From positions 1 through 36,728 of the forward strand of contig CANSQX010000010.1 of NCBI GenBank assembly GCA_947649225.1: 36,728 bases of DNA, read 5' to 3'. The stretch comes from an uncultured Flavonifractor sp. Its GTDB lineage: Bacteria; Bacillota; Clostridia; Oscillospirales; Oscillospiraceae. A program made the position numbers and the translations under genes. Within the stretch, counting starts at the first letter, position 1. Each line of letters opens with the position of its first letter. Positions 7,730 to 18,159 of this stretch are shown here, one piece after another. The notes beneath the pieces were generated by a model. It had not been told where the DNA came from and ran no database searches. It saw nothing but the letters and a program-made list of their open reading frames with translations.

Positions 7730-8531
7730 ATATCTCGCGGTCCCCTATGTGGTGTGGATGGCCGTCTTTGTGGTGGCCCCCCTGGTGCTGGTGGTGGTCT
7801 ACGCCTTTACCGCCCGGGACGGAGGCCTGACCCTGTCCAACTTCACCTCCATGCACCAGTATGTGGGGGTGTTCGGCAACTCCTTTCTGCTGGCCCTGAT
7901 CGCCACTGCGGTCTGTCTGGCCGTGGGCTACCCCATGGCCTTCCTGCTGGCCCGGGAGGGGGAGCGCATCCGTCAGATCGCCATCATGCTCATCATGCTG
8001 CCCATGTGGATGAACTTCCTGCTGCGCACCTACGCCTGGATGTCCCTGCTGGAGGACACGGGGCTTATCAACCGCCTGCTCTCCCTCCTCCACCTGCCCA
8101 CGCTGCACATGATCAACACCCCCGGCGCGGTGGTGCTGGGGATGGTTTACAACTTCCTGCCCTTTATGGTACTGCCCATCTACTCGGTGATGGAGAAGAT
8201 CGATCCCAAGGTGATCGAGGCCGCCCAAGATCTGGGGGCGGACAGCGTGACGGTGTTCCGCCGGATCATTCTCCCCCTGTCCCTGCCGGGGGTGCTGTCG
8301 GGGATCACCATGGTGTTCATCCCCTCGGTGTCCACCTTCGTGATCACCCAACTGCTGGGCGGCAGCATGACCATGCTGCTGGGCGATCTGATTCAGACCC
8401 AGTTCATGGGTACGGCCTATAACCCCCACCTGGGCTCCGCCATCGCGCTGGTGATGATGCTGCTGGTCCTGGTGTGCATGGCCATTATGAACCGCTTCGG
8501 CGAGGGCGAGGAAGGAGCGGTGATGCTGTGA
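7719..8531 (+). CDS. potB: Spermidine/putrescine ABC transporter permease PotB
   Basis: A 270-residue inner membrane permease with about six helices. The start is ATG 7719, with GGAGGG eight bases upstream inside the end of potA; a GTG at 7710 is in frame but lies within the ribosome site. The EAA loop that docks to the ATPase is visible as VIEAAQDLGADSVTVFRRIILPLSLPG near residues 165-191, the canonical form for the PotB/PotC branch. The first helix follows a short basic N-terminus (MRNKYLAVPYVVW). Overlap with both neighbours indicates translational coupling. It pairs with PotC to form the translocation channel. Confidence 0.92.
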   Translation: MRNKYLAVPYVVWMAVFVVAPLVLVVVYAFTARDGGLTLSNFTSMHQYVGVFGNSFLLALIATAVCLAVGYPMAFLLAREGERIRQIAIMLIMLPMWMNFLLRTYAWMSLLEDTGLINRLLSLLHLPTLHMINTPGAVVLGMVYNFLPFMVLPIYSVMEKIDPKVIEAAQDLGADSVTVFRRIILPLSLPGVLSGITMVFIPSVSTFVITQLLGGSMTMLLGDLIQTQFMGTAYNPHLGSAIALVMMLLVLVCMAIMNRFGEGEEGAVML

Positions 8532-9364
8532 AGAAAAACGGTGTCTTCAGCCGGGCCTTTATGGCTCTGGTCTTTCTGTTCCTGTACGCCCCGATTTTCG
8601 TCCTGGTGGTCTTCTCCTTCAACGCCATCAAGAGCCGGACCACCTGGGGGGGCTTCTCCCTCCACTGGTATGTGGAGCTCTTCCACAACACCCGCATTCT
8701 GGAGGCCCTGCGTACCACCCTCACCGTGTCCGTACTGGCGGCGGCCATCGCCACCGTGGCGGGGACGGCGGCCGCCATCGGCTTTTACAGCATGCGGCGG
8801 CGGCCCCGGGGCATCTGCCTGGCCGTCAACAACATCCCCATGACCAACGCGGACATCATCACCGGCGTGTCGCTGATGCTGCTCTTCGTCCTGCTGGGCC
8901 GCCAGCTGGGCTTCAAGCTGGGCTTCGGCACCCTGCTCATCGCCCACATCACCTTCGACATCCCCTATGTGATCCTGTCGGTGCTCCCCAAGCTGCGGCA
9001 GCTGGACCCCAACATCTACGAGGCCGCCCAAGACCTGGGGGCCACCGGCCTGACCGCTTTCCGCAAGGTGGTGCTGCCCGAGATCATGCCCGGCGTGTGG
9101 AACGGCGCCCTGATCGCCTTTACCATGTCCATCGACGACTTTGTGATCAGCTATTTTACGGCGGGCAGCAAGACCTCCACCCTAGCCATGGAGATCTACG
9201 CCATGACCCGCAGGCGGATCAGCCCCCAGATCAACGCCCTGTCCACCCTCCTGTTTGTGGTGGTGCTGGCCCTGCTGGTGGTGATCAACCTGCGGCAGAG
9301 CCGCCAGGAGCAGGCGGCCAGACTGCGGCGGGCCACCCTGCGTAGCCCGCAGAAGGAGCGGTAG
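8528..9364 (+). CDS. potC: Spermidine/putrescine ABC transporter permease PotC
   Basis: A 278-residue inner membrane permease with about six helices. GTG 8528 is chosen: it overlaps the potB stop in a GTGA arrangement and has GGAG ten bases upstream (8514-8517). The EAA loop reads IYEAAQDLGATGLTAFRKVVLPEIMPG near residues 162-188. SIDDFVISYFTAG downstream is a conserved PotC segment. It forms the heterodimeric channel with PotB. The C-terminus is basic and cytoplasmic (RQSRQEQAARLRRATL). A 95-base gap separates it from potD. Confidence 0.92.
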   Translation: MKKNGVFSRAFMALVFLFLYAPIFVLVVFSFNAIKSRTTWGGFSLHWYVELFHNTRILEALRTTLTVSVLAAAIATVAGTAAAIGFYSMRRRPRGICLAVNNIPMTNADIITGVSLMLLFVLLGRQLGFKLGFGTLLIAHITFDIPYVILSVLPKLRQLDPNIYEAAQDLGATGLTAFRKVVLPEIMPGVWNGALIAFTMSIDDFVISYFTAGSKTSTLAMEIYAMTRRRISPQINALSTLLFVVVLALLVVINLRQSRQEQAARLRRATLRSPQKER

Positions 9365-9459
9365 CACGGGGCCCCGGCCCCTTGTGATAGGGCGGCGCCC
9401 TGCCCCTGGACCGGGAGGCCGCCTCACTTGATTCGACGGAGAGGAGATAACGAAAGAAA

Positions 9460-10521
9460 TTGAGAAAGACTCTGGCACTTGTATTGGCGGCCTCCCTGGC
9501 CGCTCTGCTGGCCGGCTGCGGCGGAGGCGGCTCCGGCGCGGCCTCCAACGGCGTGGTCAACGTCTACAACTGGGGCGAGTATATCGACGAGTCCATCTTC
9601 GACGACTTTGAGTCCCTGACCGGCATCACGGTCAACTATCAGATCTATTCCGACAACGAATCCCTCTACTCCATCCTCAAGGGGGGCGGGGCTGAGTACG
9701 ATGTGATCATCCCCTCCGACTACATGATCTCCCGCATGATCGGTGAGGACATGCTGGAGGAGCTGGATTTTTCCAATATCCCCAACTTTTCAGACATTGA
9801 TCCCTCCCTGAAAAATCCCGACTATGACCCGGAGAACCGCTACTCCGTCCCCTACACCTGGGGCACCGTGGGGATCATCTATAATACCGAGGTTGTCACC
9901 AAGCCGGTGACCGGCTGGTCCATCCTCTTCGACCCCGACTATGCCGGGCAGATCCTCATGTTCGACAACTCCCGGGACTGTCTGGGCATCGCGCTGAAAT
10001 ACCTGGGGTACTCCTACAACACCACCGACGCCGCCCAGATCACCGAGGCGGTGGATCTGCTGATCCGGCAGAAGCAGGACGGGCTGGTACAGGCCTACGT
10101 CATGGACCAGATCTTCGACAAGCTGGAGGGCGGCGAGGCCGCCATCGGCCCCTACTACGCCGGCGACTTCCTCACCATGCACGAGAGCAACCCCGCCCTG
10201 GCCTTCTGCCTGCCCGAGGAGGGCTCCAACGTCTTTGTAGACGCCATGTGCATCCCCAAGGGGGCGGCCAACAAGGCCAACGCCGAGGCCTTTATCAATT
10301 TCATGTGTACCACCGAGGCCGGACTGGCCAACTGTGAGGCCACCGGCTACTCCAGCCCCCTGGTCTCGGTGCAGGACGCCCTGCCCGACGAGGTGCGGAG
10401 CAGCCCCGTGTCCTATCCCGACAGCGAGACCTTGGCCCAGTGCGAGGCCTTCGTCAACCTGCCTGCGGATATCCTGGCCCTCTACGACAGCGAGTGGCTC
10501 CGCCTGAAGACGGGCTCCTGA
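9460..10521 (+). CDS. potD: Spermidine/putrescine-binding lipoprotein PotD
   Basis: A 353-residue extracellular substrate-binding lipoprotein. TTG 9460 is the only usable start, because an in-frame TAA lies at 9448-9450; AGGAG is about 13 bases upstream, a rather long spacing. The signal peptide MRKTLALVLAASLAALLAGC has a lipobox (LLAGC) with lipidated Cys20, followed by a Gly/Ser linker. The mature part matches the PotD/PotF fold: VNVYNWGEYIDESIFDDFE at the start, DVIIPSDYMISRMI, and a YSVPYTWGTVGIIYNTE hinge segment. The NWGEYID and VPYTWGT motifs are typical of PotD. It captures polyamine outside the cell and delivers it to PotBC. A hairpin terminator follows. Confidence 0.93.
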   Translation: MRKTLALVLAASLAALLAGCGGGGSGAASNGVVNVYNWGEYIDESIFDDFESLTGITVNYQIYSDNESLYSILKGGGAEYDVIIPSDYMISRMIGEDMLEELDFSNIPNFSDIDPSLKNPDYDPENRYSVPYTWGTVGIIYNTEVVTKPVTGWSILFDPDYAGQILMFDNSRDCLGIALKYLGYSYNTTDAAQITEAVDLLIRQKQDGLVQAYVMDQIFDKLEGGEAAIGPYYAGDFLTMHESNPALAFCLPEEGSNVFVDAMCIPKGAANKANAEAFINFMCTTEAGLANCEATGYSSPLVSVQDALPDEVRSSPVSYPDSETLAQCEAFVNLPADILALYDSEWLRLKTGS

Positions 10522-10565
10522 CCCTGCGCCTGCAGAGCGCGGAACTCCATATCACGCAAGACAGC

Positions 10566-10595
10566 AAGGCCGCCGGTTTTGAACCGGCGGCCTTT
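10566..10595. terminator. Shared hairpin terminator between potD and araC-type gene
   Basis: A perfect 13-bp stem (10566-10578 with 10582-10594) and a 3-base loop sit between the convergent potD and AraC-type genes. The T-run is short on the plus side (TTT, then GTGATCGTT) and weaker on the minus side. It probably serves both transcripts. Confidence 0.75.
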
Positions 10596-10622
10596 GTGAT
10601 CGTTCCTATGATTTGCAGCCCC

Positions 10623-11510
10623 TCACCAGGGGTCCGCCCCCTGCTCGGGACAGCGGCGGGCGGAGGGACCCTTGGGAAGGGCGCTCTCCAGATACTCGCT
10701 GGGGGACATGCCGGTCTCCTTCCGGAAAACCTTTGCGAAGTAATTGGCGTTGGCAAAGCCGGAGGCCTCCGCCGCATAGGTGATGCTGGTATCCGGGTCC
10801 TGGAGGAGCAGCTTGGCATACCCGATCCGCACCTGGGTGATGTACCGCCCCGGGGAGATCCCCGTCTTGCGGACAAAGCTGCGGCTGAGGTGGGCCTTGG
10901 AGACCTCCAGGCGCTCCGCCAGGTCGTCCAGGCCCTCCAGAAAGGGGAATTCCTCCCGGATGATGGCGATGGCCGCCTCCACCAGCGGGGAGATCCCGCC
11001 GGTGGGCGGGCCGCTGTCGGGCAGGCTCCGCAGCTTGACCAGCAGGGAGTAGGCCAGCGTGGAAGCCAGCGCCCCGCCCACCGGGGGGTGCTCCGACTGG
11101 TGGACCATCAGGGCGGTGACGGTCTCCCGCACCGCCGCCGCGCCGCAGGGGAACCGGGCCACGCCCTCCTCCAGCTGGCCGGCCAGCAGCTCCTCCGGCA
11201 GCCGCCCCCGCAGGCGGAGGGCAAAGCACAGGCAGTCCGTGACCGCCTCCAGGGTACAGCGGCCCCCGCCCCGGACCAGAAGGGCCTCTCCCGGGTCCAG
11301 CAGGCCGTACAGGGCGGTGGAGGTCAGCGTCAGGCTGCCCTGGGCCGCCGCCGCCAGAAGGTACTCCCCCTCCCCCGCCCCGCAGGCCGTCTCCTTTCCC
11401 CCGGCGGCCAGGGGGAGGACATAGGCTGCGGGCAGGGCCAGCAGCCCCCGGACGATATCGTCCGGGGCCGCCGGTTCTACCACACATCGTTCCTGCCAGC
11501 GCGCGGACAT
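10623..11510 (-). CDS. AraC family transcriptional regulator
   Basis: A 295-residue regulator. The C-terminal ~100 residues hold the double helix-turn-helix DNA-binding domain of AraC/XylS proteins: LVEAAIAIIREEFPFLEGLDDLAERLEVSKAHLSRSF, then GYAKLLLQDPDTSITYAAEASGFANANYFAKVFRKETGMSPSEYLES. The N-terminal ~170 residues look like a cupin-type sensor (GSLTLTSTALYGLLDPGEALLVRGG). The ATG at 11510 has GGAGGT eight bases upstream on the minus strand. It lies 43 bases downstream of the MsmX-type ATPase gene on the same strand, so the two are probably cotranscribed. AraC regulators of this shape usually control sugar uptake and catabolism. The ligand is unknown. Confidence 0.88.
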   Translation of the reverse strand: MSARWQERCVVEPAAPDDIVRGLLALPAAYVLPLAAGGKETACGAGEGEYLLAAAAQGSLTLTSTALYGLLDPGEALLVRGGGRCTLEAVTDCLCFALRLRGRLPEELLAGQLEEGVARFPCGAAAVRETVTALMVHQSEHPPVGGALASTLAYSLLVKLRSLPDSGPPTGGISPLVEAAIAIIREEFPFLEGLDDLAERLEVSKAHLSRSFVRKTGISPGRYITQVRIGYAKLLLQDPDTSITYAAEASGFANANYFAKVFRKETGMSPSEYLESALPKGPSARRCPEQGADPW

Positions 11511-11553
11511 GGTACACTACCTCCGTCCCGGGCCGGCGGGCCATACGATCTGC

Positions 11554-12648
<1,095 letters not shown>

Positions 12649-12981
12649 AACAGAGCTCCTCCCATTCGTTCTGCGGGTAAATTTGTGATAAAAACAGGCG
12701 GCGCCATTCCGCCCGCTGAGCCGCAGACTTATTTATGCACAGAAGTTACCACGGACCGACCGCAAAAACAAGGGTAATTGTGTGATGTTATGGGCAAAAA
12801 AGTGACAGAGGGTGGATATGCAGTGATTTTACCCGTCCCATCCTATTATTGCTATTGAACCGGACGCGGCTCCGTGATAAACTAGGACGATCCTGAGGTC
12901 TGTCTGAAATTGGATCGCCGGTTTACCCGTCTGCCCGGCAAAAAACTCCGGCTGCGCCGGAGTAGAGAGGAAGGATGCAGC
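12649..12981. promoter_or_regulatory. Divergent control region between msmX and the DUF624 gene
   Basis: This 333-base gene-free stretch holds the leader of msmX on the minus strand and a plus-strand promoter: TTGAAC (12855-12860), 17-base spacer, TAAACT (12878-12883), predicted start near 12890. The middle (12720-12850) is richer in A+T than its neighbours. No clear minus-strand promoter for msmX was found; an A+T-rich ATAAATAAG near 12730-12737 is a possible -10 without a good -35. Confidence 0.55.
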
Positions 12982-13662
12982 TTGCTGTTCCGAAAAGACT
13001 ACAGCACCCCAGGCCCGGGCATCGACCCCGACGCCCCGGAAAAGACCGGTCTGGCCCGTCTGGTGCAGATCCTGGAGCTGGAGTGCGTGACCCTGCTCAA
13101 GCTCAATCTGCTCTTTCTCCTCAGCTGCCTCCCCATTGTCACCATTCCCCCGGCCCTCTTCGCCATGAATCAGGTGGTGCGCCGGATGGTGCTGGATGTG
13201 CCGGTGGACTGTTTTTACCACTACCGCACCGCCTTCCGCCAGTACTGGAAGCGCGCCTATGCCGCCTTCTTCCTCACCGCGCTCCCTATGGGGGTGTCCG
13301 GCGTGGGGGTCGTGTTCTACCTCCAGCGGGCGGGGGAAAATCCCCTGTTTTTCCTGCCCTTCGTCCTGTGCTCCACCGTGTTTTTGACGGCGGCGCTCTC
13401 CTCCACCTACCTGTACGGCCTGCTGAGCCTGGGCCGGACGGTGCGGAAGGCGGTGCGCCTGGCGCTGGTGCTGGGCCTGGGCCGCCCGCTGCGGGCGGTG
13501 CTGGCCGCCCTCTTCTACTACGGCCCCCTGACTGCGGCGGTGCTGGCCTTTCCTATCAGCGTCCCCTACCTGGTGCTGATCGGCTTTTCCGGGCCCTGTC
13601 TGCTGGGTAATTTCTATCTGCGCACCGTCCTGAAGCAATACGCGGACGGCGGCGGCGTTTAG
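12982..13662 (+). CDS. DUF624 (YesL-like) membrane protein
   Basis: A 226-residue membrane protein of the YesL/DUF624 family. TTG 12982 is preferred because GGAAGG lies 7 bases upstream and the length then fits the family; an earlier TTG at 12910 would add an Arg-rich stretch unlike the family. The family shows near the N-terminus: LECVTLLKLNLLFLLSCLPIVTIPPALFAMNQVVRRM, followed by FYHYRTAFRQYWKRA. About five to six membrane helices are seen. DUF624 proteins usually sit in carbohydrate ABC-transporter operons next to AraC-type regulators, which fits its neighbours msmX and the AraC gene. Biochemical function is unknown. The next gene starts 13 bases downstream. Confidence 0.82.
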   Translation: MLFRKDYSTPGPGIDPDAPEKTGLARLVQILELECVTLLKLNLLFLLSCLPIVTIPPALFAMNQVVRRMVLDVPVDCFYHYRTAFRQYWKRAYAAFFLTALPMGVSGVGVVFYLQRAGENPLFFLPFVLCSTVFLTAALSSTYLYGLLSLGRTVRKAVRLALVLGLGRPLRAVLAALFYYGPLTAAVLAFPISVPYLVLIGFSGPCLLGNFYLRTVLKQYADGGGV

Positions 13663-13675
13663 CAGGTGACTGTCC

Positions 13676-14602
13676 ATGCGTATCACGGAATATCGAAAGG
13701 CCCTGGCCCTGGGGCAGAAGGAGTGCGCCCGGTGCCGGTCCCACGGCTGCTCCCCCTATCTCCCGGTGCTCAGCGAGATTCTGGCGGCCGAGGAGACCTG
13801 CGGCGAGGTCAGCCTGGGGCTGGTGGATCTGCCCCTGGAGGTGGTGGTGGGCACCAAATTTGCCGGGCGGAGCAAGTCCTTCTCCCACAGCTTTCTGCCC
13901 CTGATGGAGGAGGATACGGAGTTTGCCGCCAAGTGGATGGCCCTTTGTCACACCCACATGGAGGAGGGCATTCAGGATCCCATTCAGGTTTACGAGTATA
14001 TGCGCACCTTTTACGTCCAAGAGGGACACAAACGGGTCAGCGTGCTGCGCTATTTTGACGCGGTGACAGTCCCGGCCTATGTGACTCGGATTCTGCCGGT
14101 CCAGGACGAGAGCCGGGGAAGCCGTCTTTACTACGAGTTTGTAGATTTTTACCAGCTCACGGGAATCAACTACCTCTGGTTCAGCGGCTACGGGCGGTTT
14201 GCCCGGCTCCAGGCCGCCGTGGGCAAGCCGCCCGAGGCGGTCTGGACGGAGGAGGAGCGGCGGGACTTTTTCTCCTTTTACCTCCGGTTTTCCTCGGTCT
14301 ACGGGGACAAGGGGACCAGCGAGCTGACCGGATATCTGACCACCGGAGACGCCCTGCTGATCGTCCTGGAGCTCTTCGGCTATGAGCCGGTGAAGGACTG
14401 TACCGCCTCAGAGCTCCGGACCAAATTTCTCCTGCTGCGGGAGGTCTTTACAGCGCAGCCGGACTGGGAGAGCGGCGTCAAGAAGCTCCTCCAGTGGCTG
14501 TCCCAGCCGGTCCGGGCCGTGACCGACCCGGTACGGGCCGCCCTGCGGCCCGACGGCAGGGCCCGCAGGCCGCGGACGCCCCCGAGGGGGGGCGGGGAAT
14601 AA
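13676..14602 (+). CDS. Protein resembling the N-terminal region of clostridial BMP-family proteins, without the BMP domain
   Basis: A 308-residue soluble protein with ATG 13676 preceded by CAGGTGA. No signal peptide or membrane helix is seen. A central segment (LVDLPLEVVVGTKFAGRSKSFSHSFLPL ... FYVQEGHKRVSVLRYFDAVTVPAYVTRI, about residues 47-140) has the look of a ParB/sulfiredoxin-like fold with its EGxKRVSV motif. From memory, the same arrangement forms the N-terminal half of long clostridial proteins annotated as BMP-family substrate-binding proteins; here the BMP half is absent and the protein ends in an Arg/Pro/Gly-rich tail. It may be a standalone version or a shortened gene. Upstream Cys residues (CARCRSHGC, 17-25) could bind metal. 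Cotranscription with the DUF624 gene is likely. Confidence 0.6.
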   Translation: MRITEYRKALALGQKECARCRSHGCSPYLPVLSEILAAEETCGEVSLGLVDLPLEVVVGTKFAGRSKSFSHSFLPLMEEDTEFAAKWMALCHTHMEEGIQDPIQVYEYMRTFYVQEGHKRVSVLRYFDAVTVPAYVTRILPVQDESRGSRLYYEFVDFYQLTGINYLWFSGYGRFARLQAAVGKPPEAVWTEEERRDFFSFYLRFSSVYGDKGTSELTGYLTTGDALLIVLELFGYEPVKDCTASELRTKFLLLREVFTAQPDWESGVKKLLQWLSQPVRAVTDPVRAALRPDGRARRPRTPPRGGGE

Positions 14603-14666
14603 CCCGGCCCGCCAATCTGATACCGGTGCAGCGGTACGTTCCGCTTTCCACAGCCGGACATAACAA

Positions 14667-14707
14667 AAAGGGCTTACTGTCTGCGTGATGCAGGCAGTAA
14701 GCCCTTT
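14667..14707. terminator. Bidirectional terminator, mainly for groEL
   Basis: An 18-bp stem (14667-14684 with 14690-14707, one G-U pair) closes a 5-base loop between two convergent genes. On the minus strand it is followed by a T-run (five A residues at 14665-14669 on the plus strand), so it fits best as the groEL terminator; on the plus strand only three T follow. Confidence 0.85.
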
Positions 14708-14753
14708 CGGCCGTTAGGCTAGCCGGTCCGGCGGAGGGTCCTCCGGGGACCGA

Positions 14754-16397
<1,644 letters not shown>

Positions 16398-16427
16398 TTA
16401 TATTGAGATGATAAAATTCGGTTTCGT

Positions 16428-16712
16428 TTACTCGACGATGGCGAGAATGTCGCTCTGACGCACGATGGTGTACTCTTCCCCATCGACTTTCACTTCGGTG
16501 CCGGAGTACTTGCTGGTGATGACCTTGTCGCCCTTCTTCACGGTCATGGTGACTTCCTTCCCGTCCACCACGCCGCCGGGGCCGACCTCGATGACCTCGG
16601 CCACCTCGGGCTTCTCCTTGGCGGCGCCGGTGAGGATAATGCCGCTCTTGGTCTTCTCCTCGGCCTCCACCAGCTTAATGACGACGCGATCAGCAAGGGG
16701 TTTGAGTTTCAT
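16428..16712 (-). CDS. groES: Co-chaperonin GroES (10 kDa)
   Basis: A 94-residue co-chaperonin with the full GroES pattern: KLKPLADRVVIKLVEAEEKTKSGIILTGAAKEKPEVAEVIEVGPG (mobile loop around residues 17-33) and the C-terminal GDKVITSKYSGTEVKVDGEEYTIVRQSDILAIVE. It caps the GroEL ring. ATG 16712 has AAGGAGG nearby upstream. It is the first gene of groES-groEL; the promoter and CIRCE operator lie 45-115 bases upstream. Confidence 0.98.
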   Translation of the reverse strand: MKLKPLADRVVIKLVEAEEKTKSGIILTGAAKEKPEVAEVIEVGPGGVVDGKEVTMTVKKGDKVITSKYSGTEVKVDGEEYTIVRQSDILAIVE

Positions 16713-16756
16713 GTTCTGGTTCCTCCTTATATGTTTGATTGACTGTAAACGTTATG

Positions 16757-16797
16757 AGGCGTGTTAGCACTCATTTTGCCGGAGTGCTAACACGCCT
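16757..16797 (-). promoter_or_regulatory. CIRCE operator (HrcA binding site)
   Basis: TTAGCACTC (16764-16772), nine bases and GAGTGCTAA (16782-16790) match the CIRCE consensus exactly. The palindrome continues for 7 more bases on each side, giving 16-bp perfect arms (16757-16772, 16782-16797). CIRCE is the operator of the heat-shock repressor HrcA, so groES-groEL is expected to be heat-induced through HrcA. Confidence 0.97.
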
Positions 16798-16800
16798 ATT

Positions 16801-16860
16801 ATAATACCCTCTCTTGCCAATTTGCGCAAGTCTTAATTTTTTAATATTTTGTTAAATTTC
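16801..16860 (-). promoter_or_regulatory. Promoter of groES-groEL with A+T-rich upstream element
   Basis: Read on the minus strand, TTGCGC (16829-16824), a 17-base spacer and TATTAT (16806-16801) precede CIRCE, placing the start inside or at the edge of the operator. The bases just upstream (about 16830-16860) are runs of A and T, unusual for this GC-rich window and suggestive of an UP element. Confidence 0.7.
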
Positions 16861-16894
16861 CAGTTTTCCCGGTTTTCAAAGCCCTTTAACGCGC

Positions 16895-17869
16895 TCAAGC
16901 TCGTTCAGACAGCTTTTTTCTCTGAAAATCTCCGGATTTCAGATTTTCGTTCCGCAACTCCGGGCTCCAGTGGGTTCCTGCAGGGAAAAAGAAGTTTACT
17001 TTTTTAGCAGACAGGCGGATAGAGAGCTCGTCCGCGTCGATCCGCTCCCCGTCCAGATTGACCATCTCCGGCTGGGCGCAGGTGATTCGCATCTCCCGGC
17101 CCCGGCGCACCAGGATCTGGGGGATCTCGCCGGCTCCGCCCCGGGCGTACTTACGGATAAAGGTCAAAATGGTCCGCCGGGAGACGCCCCGAATCACAAT
17201 GAAGTCCAGCAGGCCGTCGTCGGGCCGGGCGCCGGGGGCGGGGCAGAAGCCGCCGCCGTAGTAGCGGCCGTTGCAGGCGCACATGAGGGTAAAGGATCGC
17301 CCGGGCAGTACCTGGCCGTCCAGCTCCACCCGGTAGGGGCGGTGGATGCCCTGGAGGATGGTCCGCAGGGCGGAGAGCTGGTAGGCCATGGTCCCGCTGA
17401 CCAGAGGCAGGCGCTTGAAGCCGGCGGCTCCCAGGCCGATGCGGGCGTCAAAGCCCACAGAGCAGACGTTGAGGGCCAGCCGTCCGTTACAATCTATGAG
17501 GTCCAGGGGGGCCTGGGGCCCGGCGGCCAGGGCGGGCAACTCCCGGAAGCGGGCCGCGCCGGGGCCGAACATCCGCAGAAAGTCGTTGCCGGAGCCACCT
17601 GGGTACTGGGTGACGGCGGCGTTGGGGAACCCGGCCGCGCCTGCGGCGCACTCGTTCAGGGTGCCGTCCCCGCCGCAGGCGTAGATCCGGACGGCATCGC
17701 CCTGTCCGGCGGCCTCGGCGGCCAGGACGGCGGCGTGGCCCGGGGCCTCGGTCCGGCAGACGGCCCAGGGCTCACCCCGGTCCGCCAGGACGGCGGCGGC
17801 CGCCTCACGGACCTCCCGGCTGCGGTCGGCTTTGCCCGCGCAGGGATTGACCAGAAAAAGATGCCGCAT
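16895..17869 (-). CDS. Diacylglycerol/lipid kinase (YegS/DgkB-type)
   Basis: A 324-residue kinase of the DAGK catalytic family (PF00781), which phosphorylates diacylglycerol or a related lipid at the inner membrane face. ATG 17869 (MRHLFLVNPCAGK) is chosen because it gives the family N-terminus and has a G-rich GAGGGGGG upstream; the frame is open further upstream to 17962. Motifs seen are VNPCAGK (residues 7-13), the nucleotide-binding GGDGT (66-70) and GGSGNDF (91-97), and the C-terminal-domain segment DDGLLDFIVIRG. The tail after AKKVNFFFPAG is about 30 residues longer than usual and rich in charged residues. It lies just downstream of the ilv operon terminator on the same strand; no own promoter was identified. 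Confidence 0.85.
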   Translation of the reverse strand: MRHLFLVNPCAGKADRSREVREAAAAVLADRGEPWAVCRTEAPGHAAVLAAEAAGQGDAVRIYACGGDGTLNECAAGAAGFPNAAVTQYPGGSGNDFLRMFGPGAARFRELPALAAGPQAPLDLIDCNGRLALNVCSVGFDARIGLGAAGFKRLPLVSGTMAYQLSALRTILQGIHRPYRVELDGQVLPGRSFTLMCACNGRYYGGGFCPAPGARPDDGLLDFIVIRGVSRRTILTFIRKYARGGAGEIPQILVRRGREMRITCAQPEMVNLDGERIDADELSIRLSAKKVNFFFPAGTHWSPELRNENLKSGDFQRKKLSERA

Positions 17870-17914
17870 ACCGGCCCCCCTCTCTCGTTTGGCGCCCCCG
17901 TCCGGACCGGAGGC

Positions 17915-17952
17915 AAAAAGCCGCCGGTCCCACAGAGGATCGGCGGCTTTTT
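17915..17952 (-). terminator. Terminator of the ilvBN-lipoprotein-ilvC operon
   Basis: A 12-bp perfect stem (17915-17926 with 17941-17952) carries A5 on one side and T5 on the other, so it works in both directions; on the minus strand it ends with TTTTT. It directly follows the second (outer) copy of the ilvC 3' end, suggesting it was the original ilvC terminator before the duplication described below. Confidence 0.88.
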
Positions 17953-17962
17953 CACGGATCAA

Positions 17963-18159
17963 TCAGTTGGAAGCGCTGTCCAGGTCGGAGTCGCCGCCCC
18001 TCGTCGGCGCAAAGTCCGCTAAGCTCCGTTTCCGCCTGCGGCGAAAACTCCGCCCGCTCCCTTGCTCCTCCTCTCCCCGCGCGACCCGCTTCGCTGGGCT
18101 CGCGCGGGGGCCCCGATGCGCTTAGTTGGAGGCGCTGTCCAGGTCGGAGTCGCCGCCCC
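17963..18159 (-). repeat. Duplicated ilvC 3' end with hairpin-rich spacer (159-bp unit)
   Basis: A 38-bp segment containing the last 12 codons and stop of ilvC (18122-18159) occurs again at 17963-18000, offset by 159 bp. Both encode [11 protein letters not shown] then stop. Only two bases differ: GCC/GCT (silent) and stop TAA (gene) versus TGA (outer copy). The 121-bp spacer has a long GC-rich hairpin (about 18074-18112, CGCGCGA paired with TCGCGCG) and the 13-mer TTCCGCCTGCGGC (18030-18042), also found in the ilvN repeat. The outer copy abuts the operon terminator. Confidence 0.85.

Noticed and set aside
9365..9459. Short stem AGGGC/GCCCT between potC and potD as an internal terminator
   Set aside because: Only five pairs and no T-run; potD most likely belongs to the same transcript.
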